From Romanomermis culicivorax (taxonomy: Eukaryota > Nematoda > Enoplea > Mermithida > Mermithidae), in assembly GCA_963922205.1 (NCBI GenBank), contig CAWUHX010000077.1, positions 310,001 through 374,000 of the forward strand: a stretch of DNA of 64,000 bases, given 5' to 3'. The first letter of the stretch is position 1. Every line of letters begins with the position of its first letter. The notes beneath the pieces were generated by a model, which worked only from the letters and a program-made list of their open reading frames with translations, had not been told where the DNA came from and did not search any database. Positions 23,838 to 35,800 of this stretch are shown piece after piece. A program made the position numbers and the translations under genes.

Positions 23838-24718
23838 CGAGTAGTTCGGCTGGTTTAACTAACTGAAACTGAGGATCATCCCGACCTTGGTCTTAATGCT
23901 TGAAACTGTGTTTCAGCTGAGCGCGACGTCGGTTTCATCTTTCTTGGGTTTCACTAATAAGTTCTAGCTCGGGATAAGCTGAACCTGAGGTTTAAGCCTG
24001 AGCTCGAGATCATCTCGTCCATAACAATAAAAACACGTAAAATGTGGCACGTCATTGATGTTATATGTAAGACACATGTTATAAAAATTGCAAAACTAAA
24101 GAAAAAACAAAAAAGGATGCTTGTTTAGAAAATACCGTAGAAAAAAAGTAAAACATAGATGCATACTCGTACTGCACGAAAAATTAACGGCCGGACCGGG
24201 CATAATAAAATGTGCTAGAGATATGGCCGTAAATTTGAAACATTCGAGTGTACTTCTTCTCTGACTTTTATTGATTCTTTCATCATTTGTACGTTGGAAT
24301 CAAGTTGAAAAAGTAACGATCTTATATTCCGGTATAATTCATAAAATCTAACTGATTCGTCCTTTCCTGAAAATTTCCTTCACGTTTACTGTGTCGATTT
24401 ATCAATCGATAACGCAAAAAACTCATTTTTGACAATCAAACATAACAAAAAAGTTCTGACTTAAATCTGCTCGATTGGAAGATTAGCTTAGGTGTGCGGC
24501 TGAAACTGACGTCAGGATCAGGATTAAATGACAAAATTTAGTGAAACCCAACGTCCCGATCTCGAACGTATACCCGAGTTCGAGATGATCCCGACGTCGA
24601 GATAATCTCAACCTAGGAATGATCTCGACGTTAGTGAAACCGCTGAAACCGAGGTTTTATTTTTTATGGTCGAGATAATCTCGAGCTCGGGCTTAAACCA
24701 CTTTAGTGAAAACGGTCC
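23838..24718. mobile_element. Foldback-like element with long inverted arms
   Basis: The left arm (about 23838-24010) and right arm (about 24540-24718) carry inverted copies of motifs such as GAGCTCGAGAT(C/G)ATCTCG, GACGTCGGTTTCA and TGGTTTAACT. The roughly 500-bp centre is AT-rich. The ends have the GTTTCACTAA/TTAGTGAAA theme. No coding frame and no clear TSD. Confidence 0.55.
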
Positions 24719-26122
24719 CAGGATTTCAAAAGTGCGTTAGAAATCAATTTGTAGCCCTTCAAATCTCGACAAAAATAAAAAAAAATTCAAAGCAATCGAG
24801 CCACTATAGTCCACTTGATGTAAAATGACGGACGTAGCGAAAACCAAAAAAGTAAGTTCAACTTGATGCGCTATTTTCACTTGATGGAAAACTTAATATA
24901 AGATAAAAATAAAATATAAAAACGCCAATTTCTTCATGAGAATAGGATATGCCAAAATCATTGAAAAACATCATGCTTATCGTCAGTCGACTTGGACAGT
25001 ACTGCGTCGGTACAATGAGTGGCTACTCGTAAAATTTTGACGACTCAACCAGGTCATTGAAGGCAATTTTTAGCTGTTCTATTTGCCGTACACTGACGAA
25101 TAATTTTCTCATTACTTACAGTAATCAGCTAAGTAGTTTTTCCGTATTGAACTTGCTTTCATAGGATCGCTGCATGCATCATTTAAAAATCAATGGAGTA
25201 TAATTACAGTAACGTCTTTGAAGAAATGTTCCTGATCGAAAAATATTCATGTTCAAAACTGGGTGAACCTCCAAAGGTAGGTACTGTTTCCTGAAACAAA
25301 TGTTTTTGTAGTGAAACAGTTCTGAAGTCCTACACTGCATCTTAACTCCAACTTGACTACAGCAAATACATGTTTTTTAGCGAATCAAGAAAGAAGTTCA
25401 TACTGTCATATCGAATGTGTGATTTAAAAAGATTGATTTTTTGTTTTTCATTGTTGTTCGGTTTTCATTTATTTAACGTTGCAATTTAACTTTGTTTCGG
25501 ATATTAAAAGTAAACAAAGTTATGCTGGGAATCAGTGTCGTACTAATAAATTTTTTTGTCATAAACTTCTAGATGGGATTGTGTGCAGCTGAAAACGATG
25601 AAAGAGCCAATGATTAACGTTTTTGAAAACACATACAGGGCCAATCAACCATTCTCATGCGGATCATTCATATGGAACTTGTTCATTGCATTTCTCATTT
25701 TCACTTGTGCGAACTTGGCAGGGGGACTTTGAACAGCGTCACAATCAAGCCGGATCTACGTGAAAATGACAGCTGTTTTCCGGACTATGAATTTGCTTGA
25801 AATCGAGCGTGTCAATTTTTTGAATTTTTCAGTGTTTTGTGGAACCATCGGTAACATATACTCAAGGTCAAAATTTTTCTGTAAACAGTTCAGACACGGA
25901 GGAATCAAGCATAATCTTGGCAGTAAGTGATCCTTACTCGCTCCGAATTATTGTTTACCATTCAACAAGCAAGCCAAAAGTCTATTCACTGCTAACTGGG
26001 TTAGGGTCATCTCCTACGCTTGCCAAAAAATCAAGGATTAAAGCCATTGCAATTCGCCCTGTATAGAAGCAAATCAGCTGAAAAATTTTCAGAATTGCTA
26101 AGTTTTGATAATTAGGAATACC
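24719..26122. other. Intergenic stretch
   Basis: Nothing recognisable from 24719 to 25832 apart from AT-rich sequence. A short splice-bounded open segment at 25833-25922 is listed separately. Confidence 0.4.
25833..25922 (+). CDS. Isolated candidate exon, 30 codons
   Basis: A strong acceptor (TGAATTTTTCAG) and a strong donor (GCA|GTAAGT) bound 90 bp open in phase 0. The reading is Ser/Thr-rich (CFVEPSVTY.., NSSDTEESS). The phase 1-1 reading is also open. No matching start exon was found upstream; a hydrophobic stretch near 25660-25730 lacks an ATG in frame. It could be a remnant of another secreted-protein gene or chance. Confidence 0.25.
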
Positions 26123-27501
26123 ATGGTGGGAACTTTAGTGACTATTTGCTGCTTTGTACATGTCGCCCGAAGTGTACCCACGTATTTGGGATATGCTGGA
26201 CCATATCGAGGCCCGATGAAGATGGTAGCTCATGGAGCCTCACTGTCAGGTGAGTCAATTTAAAATACGAAGATGTATTGTGTCGCAAATACTTGAAGGA
26301 TTAGAATGAAAGAAAGACACGTGACGGTTTGTATAATACAGTGTAGCCCAAAAACGATGAGCCTAAAACTGATATGTTACAGCAACAAAATCAAATCTGA
26401 ATTTTCCTTTTTACTTCATTAGTAAAATTTCTTCTGTTAATCCGCGAGCACAAAGAGAAGGTGTTTAAAATACACCACGTTTTTCGTGGATAACTATTGA
26501 CTTAGTTATCTGAGGGAATTCATACCCATACTCTCCGCGAGACATATATTTCAGTGGAAATGAGGCTCTTGTCAGTTTGTGTAATGGGCATCAAAACATT
26601 TATAAATTAGAAATTACGCAATGCAACGGTTACCTTTCAGAACATACTCAATCTTTTCAATCTCAAATTTTATATGGAAATCTGAGCCGTATGTTAGAGA
26701 ATACTGGAGAACTTTTCTTCTAAACCCAGCCCAAGATCGGATGTGTTTTACGTATTTTTCTCTTCCTATGGTTTTGTGATTGATCACTGTGACACCACTC
26801 ATACGATGGGACCATCAATGCAGTTTTGATGAGGAATACCAAATGCAATATATCGGCGTACGGACTTAGGTTTGGCTTTTCGTTTCAAATGCTGACGATT
26901 GGTACACCAATCGATTGGTCGCGTTGGGAACTGTATCCAAAAACGACTCAAAATGTTATGTCTCAATTGTTATGGTCATCAGATTTTCCGACTGAATATG
27001 AACATTGATGAAGTTATTTTTCTCATCATAAAAAGGTGCTTCTTGAAATATTTATCGATGAGGTGTCATCCATAACGACGTAAATTTTACATTTCATAGG
27101 GAATTACAGGTTTCACCACTACATAAGACAATTTTTCAGACACTAGTCGTTTGACTCAACCGCCACTGGCTACTGCCCCTGTCAAAGCTTTGCCGAAACC
27201 TACAAAGGCGCCGGTGCGTCCGCTGCCACCCAAAGACACCGAACCGCCGAAAAAGCTCCCGAGTACCGTTAAGTCCGTCGACGAGCCCAAAAAACAACGG
27301 ACTACGTCTAAGGCCGTCGAAGATCTCAAAAAGCAACCGACGATCGTGAAGATGTCGACGATCAAAGTCCAGGCTGTTTTGGGGGCTAAACCGACCACAA
27401 CGTTCCCGCCCAAGGCCGCCGATTATAAACGTCCACAACCGGACGGATACCTTGGACGTCCGACACTCCCCACGGGTTACGCAGGATATGTTGCACCATA
27501 G
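26123..27501 (+). CDS. Small secreted Lys/Pro/Thr-rich protein (2 exons, 162 aa)
   Basis: Exons 26123-26249 and 27140-27501 total 489 nt, 163 codons with TAG. Exon 1 encodes a signal peptide (MVGTLVTICCFVHVARS), then VPTYLGYAGPYRGP, ending at G|GTGAGT in phase 1. Exon 2 (acceptor TTTTTCAG) is Pro/Lys/Thr-rich with three imperfect repeats of about 14 residues around PPKK..STVKSVDEP, PKKQRTTSKAVED and LKKQPTIVK. It ends GYLGRPTLPTGYAGYVAP, which echoes the YLGYAGPY after the signal peptide. There are no Cys after the signal region and no known domain. It follows the layout of its neighbours (signal-peptide exon, phase-1 donor, low-complexity secreted body), so an extracellular structural role is likely, but this is inference. 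Confidence 0.72.
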
Positions 27502-28976
27502 TATTTCACCTTTTAATCATTTATCATAGTCATACTATACGAGTAAAATTTCATATGACTTCGTACGTCCACTCGAAGAAGGGCATGATGACAAAAACAA
27601 GATTAATGCATAAAATACGTAGGATAATTCCTAATGAACCTTGCACTCCTATAAGACTGTCGATACGGGTGATATATATGAATGCAGTATAGATTTGAAA
27701 GCTCCATTGAACATTCAATTCATACAGCAACCAACAATAAAGTTACCTAAGCCGACATAGATAGATCGATTTAAGGTTGAACACTCAAGAAGTCTTTTTC
27801 ACATCAAATCGTTTCGAAAATTTTCAATCATCATTTGATATCACAACCTGTCTCCGCATCTCAGCTGATCGACTTTCCCATTGGCCGACTCAATACTTAT
27901 TTCACGCCTCTTTAAAAAATAGAATACAGTTTTTAGGGTAGATTTTTACATAATCCGCGGAGCTGCCAAACGGTTCCCAGTATTGGATAATGCTCTTCCG
28001 CACTCTCATTTGCAGTTCTAACGTGTTTTCTGAAGATTTCATTGCATTAATCTTCCAAAACTACAAATCATTGTTCAGCTAAAAATTTTTTTCATTATTT
28101 GTGGCCTTTGCATATTTCCTACTGGAAGGAGAGTGAATCATTAACCCTATATAATAGTCGGAAAAAACTGGATGAAATCTTTTATTAGTGTGTTAATTTC
28201 CACGCTGATTATCCATGTATTCTATCATGAATGAAGTCCTGGAGTTCGGTTCACACTATTGCAACCAGATCCAATCTATAACCTGCAACCAGGTTGTAGT
28301 GCTAATTTGATTTCCTCAAAGATTACTCGTCAAGATACGAATATGCAGGGAAGCAAAAACTGCGTTGGCTGCAGCTAAAAATGAACATTGCTCATTCGAG
28401 GTTGCAACCAGTCTCTGCAATCAAATGCAACCAAATTTCAGGTTGCAGACGTGTTCAGACGACTGCAACCAGGCGCAACCAGGTTGATAGTTGCATTTAT
28501 GCTGAATAAGGAAAAAATCAGTAAGTTCAGTTATATGATATTCCACGCAGCTTCCAATCGTGATCTATTTTTCGCGGAAAATCCGCAAGGTTAACTGGGA
28601 TGATGAGAAAGGTTCAACTTTCTCCGAATTGTACTTGTGGATCAAAGCGAACAGGTAGTAATAAGAATTGACAGCATGATGAAAAACAGAAGGAAATGAG
28701 CATTAAAGAAGAATATTATCCGTAATGATGAACAGGAATTTCAATGTACGAAAATTGGTTCCAGTTTTAGTAGAATGACTTATCAAGGTCAAAATCATTA
28801 GTTCACCTTTCTTCTGTTTACCGTTGCGTAAACAAGCAGAAAAATATTTTTGATCGATGGTGTCAAAACTAGTGTTGAGATAGAACGCAAAACAAATCTG
28901 CTCCACTTACTCAGTATAAAAGTTGGAAGCATTCGCCCAAAGCCGAGAATTTTCTACCACTGCTTTGCTCCTCCAA
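27502..28976. other. Intergenic stretch
   Basis: AATAAA at 27736-27741 probably serves the gene ending at 27501. Around 28240-28500 there are repeated and inverted TTGCAACCAG/CTGGTTGCAA motifs, perhaps a small decayed palindromic element. Nothing else is recognisable. Confidence 0.5.
27736..27741 (+). promoter_or_regulatory. Candidate polyadenylation signal AATAAA
   Basis: 235 bp after the stop at 27501, on the same strand; the first AATAAA downstream. Confidence 0.45.
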
Positions 28977-31393
28977 ATGGCTTCTTTTTTGATGGTTTCG
29001 GTCGTCCTATCTTGCTTAGCCCAAGAAATTTTGAATGTGCCTATGAAAGCAGGCTGTCCAGACGGTGGATTGGTGCCTATTGCCACGACGGCGGCACCAG
29101 CGGAATGTGGCGGGTCATCTGGAAGCGCAGGAGCCGCTGTGGGCGGGACATCACCTGCAGGTTAGGGGAACATGATGGTGCATGAACTAGCGAAAAAATG
29201 TTTATTTATTGAGTTTAAAATTTTTTCCTAAACAAGAAGCATAATGCCAAAAGCGACACTAAGGCCAAAAAATCAGATAATAAGCAGTGATTTCATCGCA
29301 TAGTAAATTGGAATTTTTCGTTGCTGCAGTCAATTTGTGAAAAAAATATATTTAGTTACGATGCTATCGCCGCTTTCATCCAAGAACTTGCTGCAGATTT
29401 ACTATATATGTTATATCGTTGCCGTTAAAGTGCAGCTCTAATGCAGCTCAATTTCCTTGATATGTTTTGTTTGTATGAGTGAAGCTGCAGTTGAACTGCA
29501 CCTTAGTGGCAATGATATAACATACAAAGTTGAGTTAAAGTTTAAGCTGCAGCTCAGCTGGAGCTTTTTGCGCCGCTGAAGGTCATTTTAAAAAATGGAT
29601 TCTAGTAAAAGTACGTAACTTTGAGGCGATCTAACTCCTCCTTAGTACTCATCGATCAGTGAGTGAGCTATTGTGTACAGAGCGTTTTCCGTTCATTTTT
29701 GCTTACATACAGCTTTAATCGATCCATTTTGAAATTTTTCTGGTACATTTTTTTCGTTGAGAAGTCGGAAGTCTGCCAAGTCACATTTACATACTCCTCC
29801 TGCTATCCTTGGATTCTTCGGATTCCTTATCAAGTAAAGTGACCATACAAATGGTATATTGAAGAGTGCACATGATGTAATAAGAATATTAAATTCAAGT
29901 TTCTGAAATAACACCACAATAAGCATGATAGACAAATATGGACCATGCAATTTCTACTGGTCAAAAAAGTGAGATTCTTATCGTGTATCTCGTTGAAGTA
30001 ATGGACGATATCATATGAATCAAAAATCAAGCTACAAATACTGAAATAACTTTGAACATTTTCACTAATGTGTTTAGCCCCTTCGTAGGTGTTGTCATAA
30101 AGATGATCACGTCAGATATACGAGATTTCGGGGATTTACTTACACTGAGGATAATCACAGGTAAGAGATTTTCCACTGCCCAATTAGCTATAGCGAGAGA
30201 TTTGAAGTCAAGCTTTAGTCGTCATTCAGATTTCAGAGACGAATATTTCGCTCGAAAAAAGGATATGAACAATGTCCACGAAAAGCTTTCAAGTTCTCCA
30301 AAAGTCTATTTTTTCCAAATGAGCCTTGACGCGCAGAAAGATATCCTCGCAAATAAACAACTTACGTATACGGTCACTTTTCTTCTCGAGTTGACTGTAG
30401 CAGATAGGCAAATAAATTGAGGGAAAAAGATTTCAACCCACGATGCAGGTTTATTGTTTGCTAAACGATTTCTACGCATTATTTTGCTTTCTGGAGCTCA
30501 TTTGAAGATGAATAAAGTATAGCCTATCAAGATTAGGTCAAAATTGGTGAAAGTCGATCAATATTAATCTGTAGGAGCTCCTGGAAAATTATTATTGAAG
30601 ACCATGTCGCTCAAAGGTAAATTTTTGTGCAGCTATGCCAACCATAGCAGCGGCAGCACCACCACTGTCATCAATTGCAGAAACCCAACCACCACCAGCG
30701 CCGTCAGCAGCGGAAACCCTGCCGCCACCGCCATCACCTCCATCAGCAGCCGAAACTCAACCACCACCACCGCCATCGGCAGCGGCATCAATTACAACCC
30801 CTACAGCTCCTCCTGTAGCTGCTCAGACTACGGCAGCAGCTGTACCTCCTGTTGCACCACACCCAATAGCGTCTTCGGGCGCCGGATGTCCTGACACAGG
30901 GGCGGCGCCCAAAGTCGGCGGCAGCGAGAAAGAAAAACACAAAGGCAAAGAAAAAGCCGCCAAGCCTGGTGTTGGACCTACGCCACCCGGTGATCAGGCA
31001 GCACAGACGACTGCACCGCCGCCAGCCGGAAATTTACAACCCGCTCCACCACCATTGGGCATGTTCCGAGTGGCTCTACCATCTCCATCACCAGCGTTAG
31101 GCAGCACGTCAGGGACCGGTTGTGGCAGTGGTTCAAAGGACAAGGGCAAGGGCAGTGGCAATGGCGGACAAACGAGGGAGAAGGCCACTATGCCGAGCAT
31201 AAGGCCCACGCCGCCGGGTGATCAGCCGATGCCAACACCAGCGATTCCGTCTGTTGGTGGCAGTGATAGCGAATCTGGATCGTCAACTGGAGGAAGTGGA
31301 CCATCGCCTGGTGGCAGTGGATGCGTGATTCCACCAGCGGGAGCAGCGGCAGCGCCACCAAAACTTAACAAACCGAAATGGGCTTGGTTGTGA
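28977..31393 (+). CDS. Secreted Pro/Ala/Gly-rich protein (2 exons, 314 aa)
   Basis: Exons 28977-29160 and 30633-31393 total 945 nt, 315 codons with TGA. The first in-frame ATG gives the signal peptide MASFLMVSVVLSCLA. Exon 1 ends at GCA G|GTTAGG (phase 1) and exon 2 begins after TTTGTGCAG. After two CPDGG/AECGG-type Cys sites the protein turns into Ala/Pro repeats (SAAETQPPPP-like, three times). Then come two related blocks of about 50 residues, each with a GxGC start, a Lys/Gly-rich part and PTPPGDQ (once after KPGVG, once after MPSIR). The end is Ser/Gly-rich with GSGCVIPP and KLNKPKWAWL. No enzyme domain. It looks like an extracellular, possibly O-glycosylated or matrix protein. Confidence 0.75.
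29375..29578. mobile_element. Palindromic MITE, GGGGCCGG family, copy 2 (decayed)
   Basis: Ends are eroded (GCCGCTTTCATCCAAGAA.. to ..GGAGCTTTTTGCGCCGC). The interior keeps the family palindromes (TTGCCGTTAAAGTGCAGCTC, GATATGTTTTGT, GCAATGATATAACAT). It lies in the intron of the 28977 gene. Confidence 0.7.
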
Positions 31394-31491
31394 TTCATTA
31401 GAGCATGTTTTATACGAGACTGTAGCATCTGCCTATTGTTGTAGCCATGTGATTGTGGAAAAACTTTCTGTGTTACTGTATAATATTTTTA

Positions 31492-31497
31492 AATAAA
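31492..31497 (+). promoter_or_regulatory. Candidate polyadenylation signal AATAAA
   Basis: 99 bp after the stop at 31393, same strand. Confidence 0.55.
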
Positions 31498-32776
31498 TCA
31501 ATTTCAGAGTGTCAAAGCATTTTTTACATGATACTGCTCCACATCAAGCTTAGATTGGACTATGCCCGCTAATGACACTCTAAAGATGAACATCGTACAG
31601 AATTGCATATTGTCGGATACTCTTAGCGCCACAAATCGCGATTCGTCCTTCTCACACTAAAAGCCCTGTGACCGAACACCGCTTTTTTAAACTAATCGAG
31701 CGTGTTTTTACATGCCGTCATTTGGTATCTAGGGTTCTATCTTGCTAAAAATTGCGGGCTTAGATGACGATTTTCGTTTTGAATCTGAAGAATGCAAAAA
31801 GTTTGTCATTACGACACCACTGCTGGAAGTTTTCCGATTTTTTGTGGATAGCTCGATAGGCAAAAAATACTATGAATTGAATTTCTCAATGTTACACGGT
31901 TTTTATCATTCTGTTTCCTGCATAGGAAATAGATGAAATAAAGAGTTAAAATAGTTGTTTGAGTCTGTAAATTCTGGAGGACATTCACGATTCAACATGT
32001 ATTCAATGAATTTTTTAATTTTCTACTCAGCAAGAGGAAAGTTTACAGTGTGCTCGCAACGAACGATCTTAAACTTTATTTTCCATACTTGCACGAAAAA
32101 TATTCTAAAGGAATTAAGACCTCAAGGCCTTGGACCAAGTGATGCAGCTAACCAATCCTAGCATTGGGGTTGGAGGTTTTCCGTGGTTCTACTCAAGTCG
32201 GAATGGTCATCAGGAGAGACTTTCCAAAACAGATAGACTTGTTACAAACCTGAACAAACACTCGATTACATGTCCTCAATTCCGTCAGTCTTACCAAAAA
32301 TAGATTTCTATTAATTCATATGAATCCTAGAAATGTTTTTTTGGTACCAAACGTTCTACATTCCCATGGACAACACATTTTGCCTTTGGTAATTCGTCAT
32401 AATCAAGGTCATGTTGAAACAAAGAGATTTGCATTTTTTACCCCTAATTGCATAAGAGCTTAGCACGTTTTCGTTTGTCAATTAATTTTTCAATGTCGGC
32501 GTTGAAGAAGAAATGAATAACAACAACAAGGTTGGAAAAACAGCTCGAAATACATGAAAAAGAGTTTCACGGTCGTTCACTCTCTTGCTGTTCAATTTTT
32601 TCTCGAAAAATCGACTTTTCCCCTTCCGTCTAAATGATCGAAGAGATAACGTTCGTTGACCTACTGTAATTTTTTCGGCTTTTCGTGCTAGAAAAACACG
32701 CAGGTATAAATTTATGGGGAAAAATATTTTTTGTCCTTTTTAAGTTGTGGGTCGCTCGAAAAAGGTTTAAGAAATC
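31498..32776. other. Intergenic stretch
   Basis: AT-rich, no supported gene or recognisable repeat. Short open frames here lack splice or composition support. Confidence 0.4.
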
Positions 32777-32882
32777 ATGCAGCTACGGTGCCTTTCGAGT
32801 TGTTTACTTTTTGTTTACTTTTCTCGCTTGAGCCACCAATTTGGCAGCTATTATTCGGGCGTTAATCCGCAGCCGAATACGG
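32777..32882 (+). CDS. Exon 1, signal peptide, of the single-ShKT gene
   Basis: Short ATG exon of 35 codons plus one base. A hydrophobic core (SCLLFVYF) is followed by a Ser/Tyr/Gly segment ending PQPNTG. The donor GTAAGC gives phase 1, as needed by the ShKT exon 4.6 kb downstream. The assignment rests on phase and on matching the architecture of its neighbours. Confidence 0.65.
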
Positions 32883-35800
32883 GTAAGCAAAACAGCTTTA
32901 GCATACTGTCATTTCAATGATTTGCTGCATCAACGTGATAAGCTCAAAACATCAAGGTTTTACTCGTCACCCACAGCTCGGTTTCAAATAAGGCCAAATT
33001 GATACATTTGAGATAAAATTATACAAGTTTCGATGCGTGACATTTGTCACAGTACATTGTTTAACAGAAGGTCCGTTGCATGATCAAGACGTTTTAATTC
33101 GCAAATCGGAGATGGAACTATCTTTATGAACATCAGGATTGTGCAATCGAAGTCGACCAGTATCAGCGGCATAAGAAGTACAGGGGCCGGTTTCATCAAA
33201 GAGTTGAGCTCCAGCAGAGCTGCAGCTTAAACTGTATCTTAACTCTGTGTTATAACATTGTCGTTAAGGTGCAGCTCAGCTGCAGCTTAACTTTCTCGAT
33301 ATGTTTTATGTGAATGAGTAAGCTATAGTTAACCTGCAGCCTAACGGCAATGTTATACCATATCGAGCTAAGCTACGGCATCAGCTGCCCTTTGATGAAA
33401 CCGGCGATTTTTATCATCGCAAATTTTATTATTTTAAACTATAAAATAGTATCTTTGCTTTCTATTTTTGTTACTTTCAAGCATTTCTTAAATGAAACGG
33501 ACTATAAATTGTCGGGCATCTTTTTTAACAAATTGACTCTACCATGATAGGGCAACAAGTAATGCAAGAAAGACGTCAACGTGCATTGCAGGCTTTTCAT
33601 CCGCAAAAATCATTTCTCTACGTTCCGAGTCTCATTAAAACAAATGAAATACGAGCATGTTCCTAAAGTACTTTTGTTCTTCTTAAATGCTCTCTAAAAA
33701 TTAAATAAAAAAGCAAGTACTATTTACTATTTGTCTAATTTTCTATGCACTTGTCATATAAAGCTGTGGATTGATTTGCAAAATCAACTAACGGCTTATG
33801 ACGGGTCGGTGCCACATCCGCTACCTAGTGCACATCCGCTACCTAGTGCACATCCGCTACCTTAGGCAGATCCGCTACCTAGTGCACATCCGCTACTTTT
33901 TGCAAAGGAATATATGTCACATTTACTTTTGCATCGGATAACGTAGGCAAGGTTCTATTATAAGAGAACATACAGTATGCATTTACTAGGCTCATTTAAA
34001 ACAACTCGCGATTTTATACCAATTAGATGACGCATATACCGTAAAAAATGATGAATTTCATTCATTAAAAATTGGAAAACATGTGGTTGCAAAACATTTG
34101 CATCAAAATTTTCTACTTGCCATATATTACCCGTATTTTCAGTGAAAGTGTTACATAAATTACGAATTCTATTGTCCAAAGCACTATATACTTCATCTTG
34201 TTGCTTTGGCATGTATGTGCCACGCCTTAGATTTCTAACACGAATTTGGCCGCGATTATGCATTGGTTGAAGTAAATGCAAGAAGTTGCATACTGCCAAA
34301 TGCATGTCACGAACCTCTGCCAGATTCAGACGGTTATGATAACCTTTAGCATGATTTGTTGTTCTTGGCCCTGGGTTATCCCAATGACTCCACATAGAAA
34401 TGGGGAACTGGCCATCGATCCACGTTTGCTGAAAATAATCACGAAAAACCTGTAACTGCCGATTTTTGATTTGGTCATTTGCAAATCCAGTACTCATTAG
34501 TTTCGCCATTACGAAGAATCTTCGAAGTTTTCTTTAGAAATTCATAGATCTGTCCTTGATCCACTTGAGACCCATATTGAATAATAGTTTTTTCAATTCC
34601 GAACTCAAAACGATATTTGCATCACCGAAGTCCATAATTGTACACGTTATGAGGGAGAAATGTCCGTCTGGACTGGCTTTTTCTGTGACCCGAGATGCTT
34701 GTGTGGTCACTTTGATAGGTTAATTATATTTTTTACTCGTTACAATGTGTCTGTGTGGTCATTTTGATGGTTTTATTACATTGCTTTACCCATTAGTGAC
34801 TTATATTTCGGTAGACTCTCCGTAGTATTATGTCTTTTCAGCCATTTTTGCACACAGTTCCATAAAAGTGACAAAAGAAATATTTTTCACAATTCAGACT
34901 GCCTACCGTCATTCATGTTTTCGTTTTCTTTTAATATTTTTTTCATTCGGAAAACCATCATGAAAATGATGGCAAAATCTTTTTCATGTTCTTTCATGCC
35001 TGGTAGTGGATGTGACTATGGTAGCGGTCGTGCACTAGGTAGCGGATGTGCACTAGGTAGCGGATTTGCTACCCAATCGCTTATGACGATCTTGGGGGGG
35101 GGACTCGCGGACATTTTCCGACTACCAGCAATAAAATAATTAAAGACGACCCATTAGTACGCACAGTGTACATGAGAATAATAGCGCGGCCCAGATTGAT
35201 TGATGCTTGTTCCAGATATATGAACAAAGGAGCAAAGCTCGTTGTTTTTATGACTAGTTGATAAGAAGCGTGCAGCAAAACTTTTCCAATTCAAGTCCAA
35301 CTGTTTTTGTTCCAATTTCAATGAATTTGTCTTGAAATTTCATGCAAGAATAAACCAGTAGCGTATGAACTAACATGAAAAACATGAAACAACGGGTTTT
35401 CATGAAAAGATTTATTTCTCCAAAATTCTACATAAGATACTGTACAACCTACATGCATAATGCTTGTATTTACAGAGGCATACCATTTTTAAAAAGTTAA
35501 ATGATTTGTGGATGAAATGCTTAAAAAAGATGTGTCAAAAAATATGTCATTAAAACTATAAACTCTTCGTTACGTTATTGACATGTACAATGGAAGTATG
35601 TATTTCGTTATGTATAAACAAAGCAAAAATATCCAATGAGACAGCTTTTGTTGAATTCTGGGTGCATTGTTTGATTTTTATGGGTGCATTATGGTACATA
35701 TCTGGGTGCATTATTCGATTTTTATGTTTAACTTACTCTTTCTCTTCTTGCGTTTGACCGGTTTAGAATTAAATTTTGAATTTTGCATGATATCCTGTAC

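Noticed and set aside
30052-30420. 122-codon open frame in the intron of the 28977 gene
   Set aside because: No usable splice sites in frame, no domain, and AT-rich composition like its surroundings.
30994-31428. Minus-strand open frames of about 70 codons over the Pro/Ala exon
   Set aside because: Antisense shadows of GC-rich repetitive codons.
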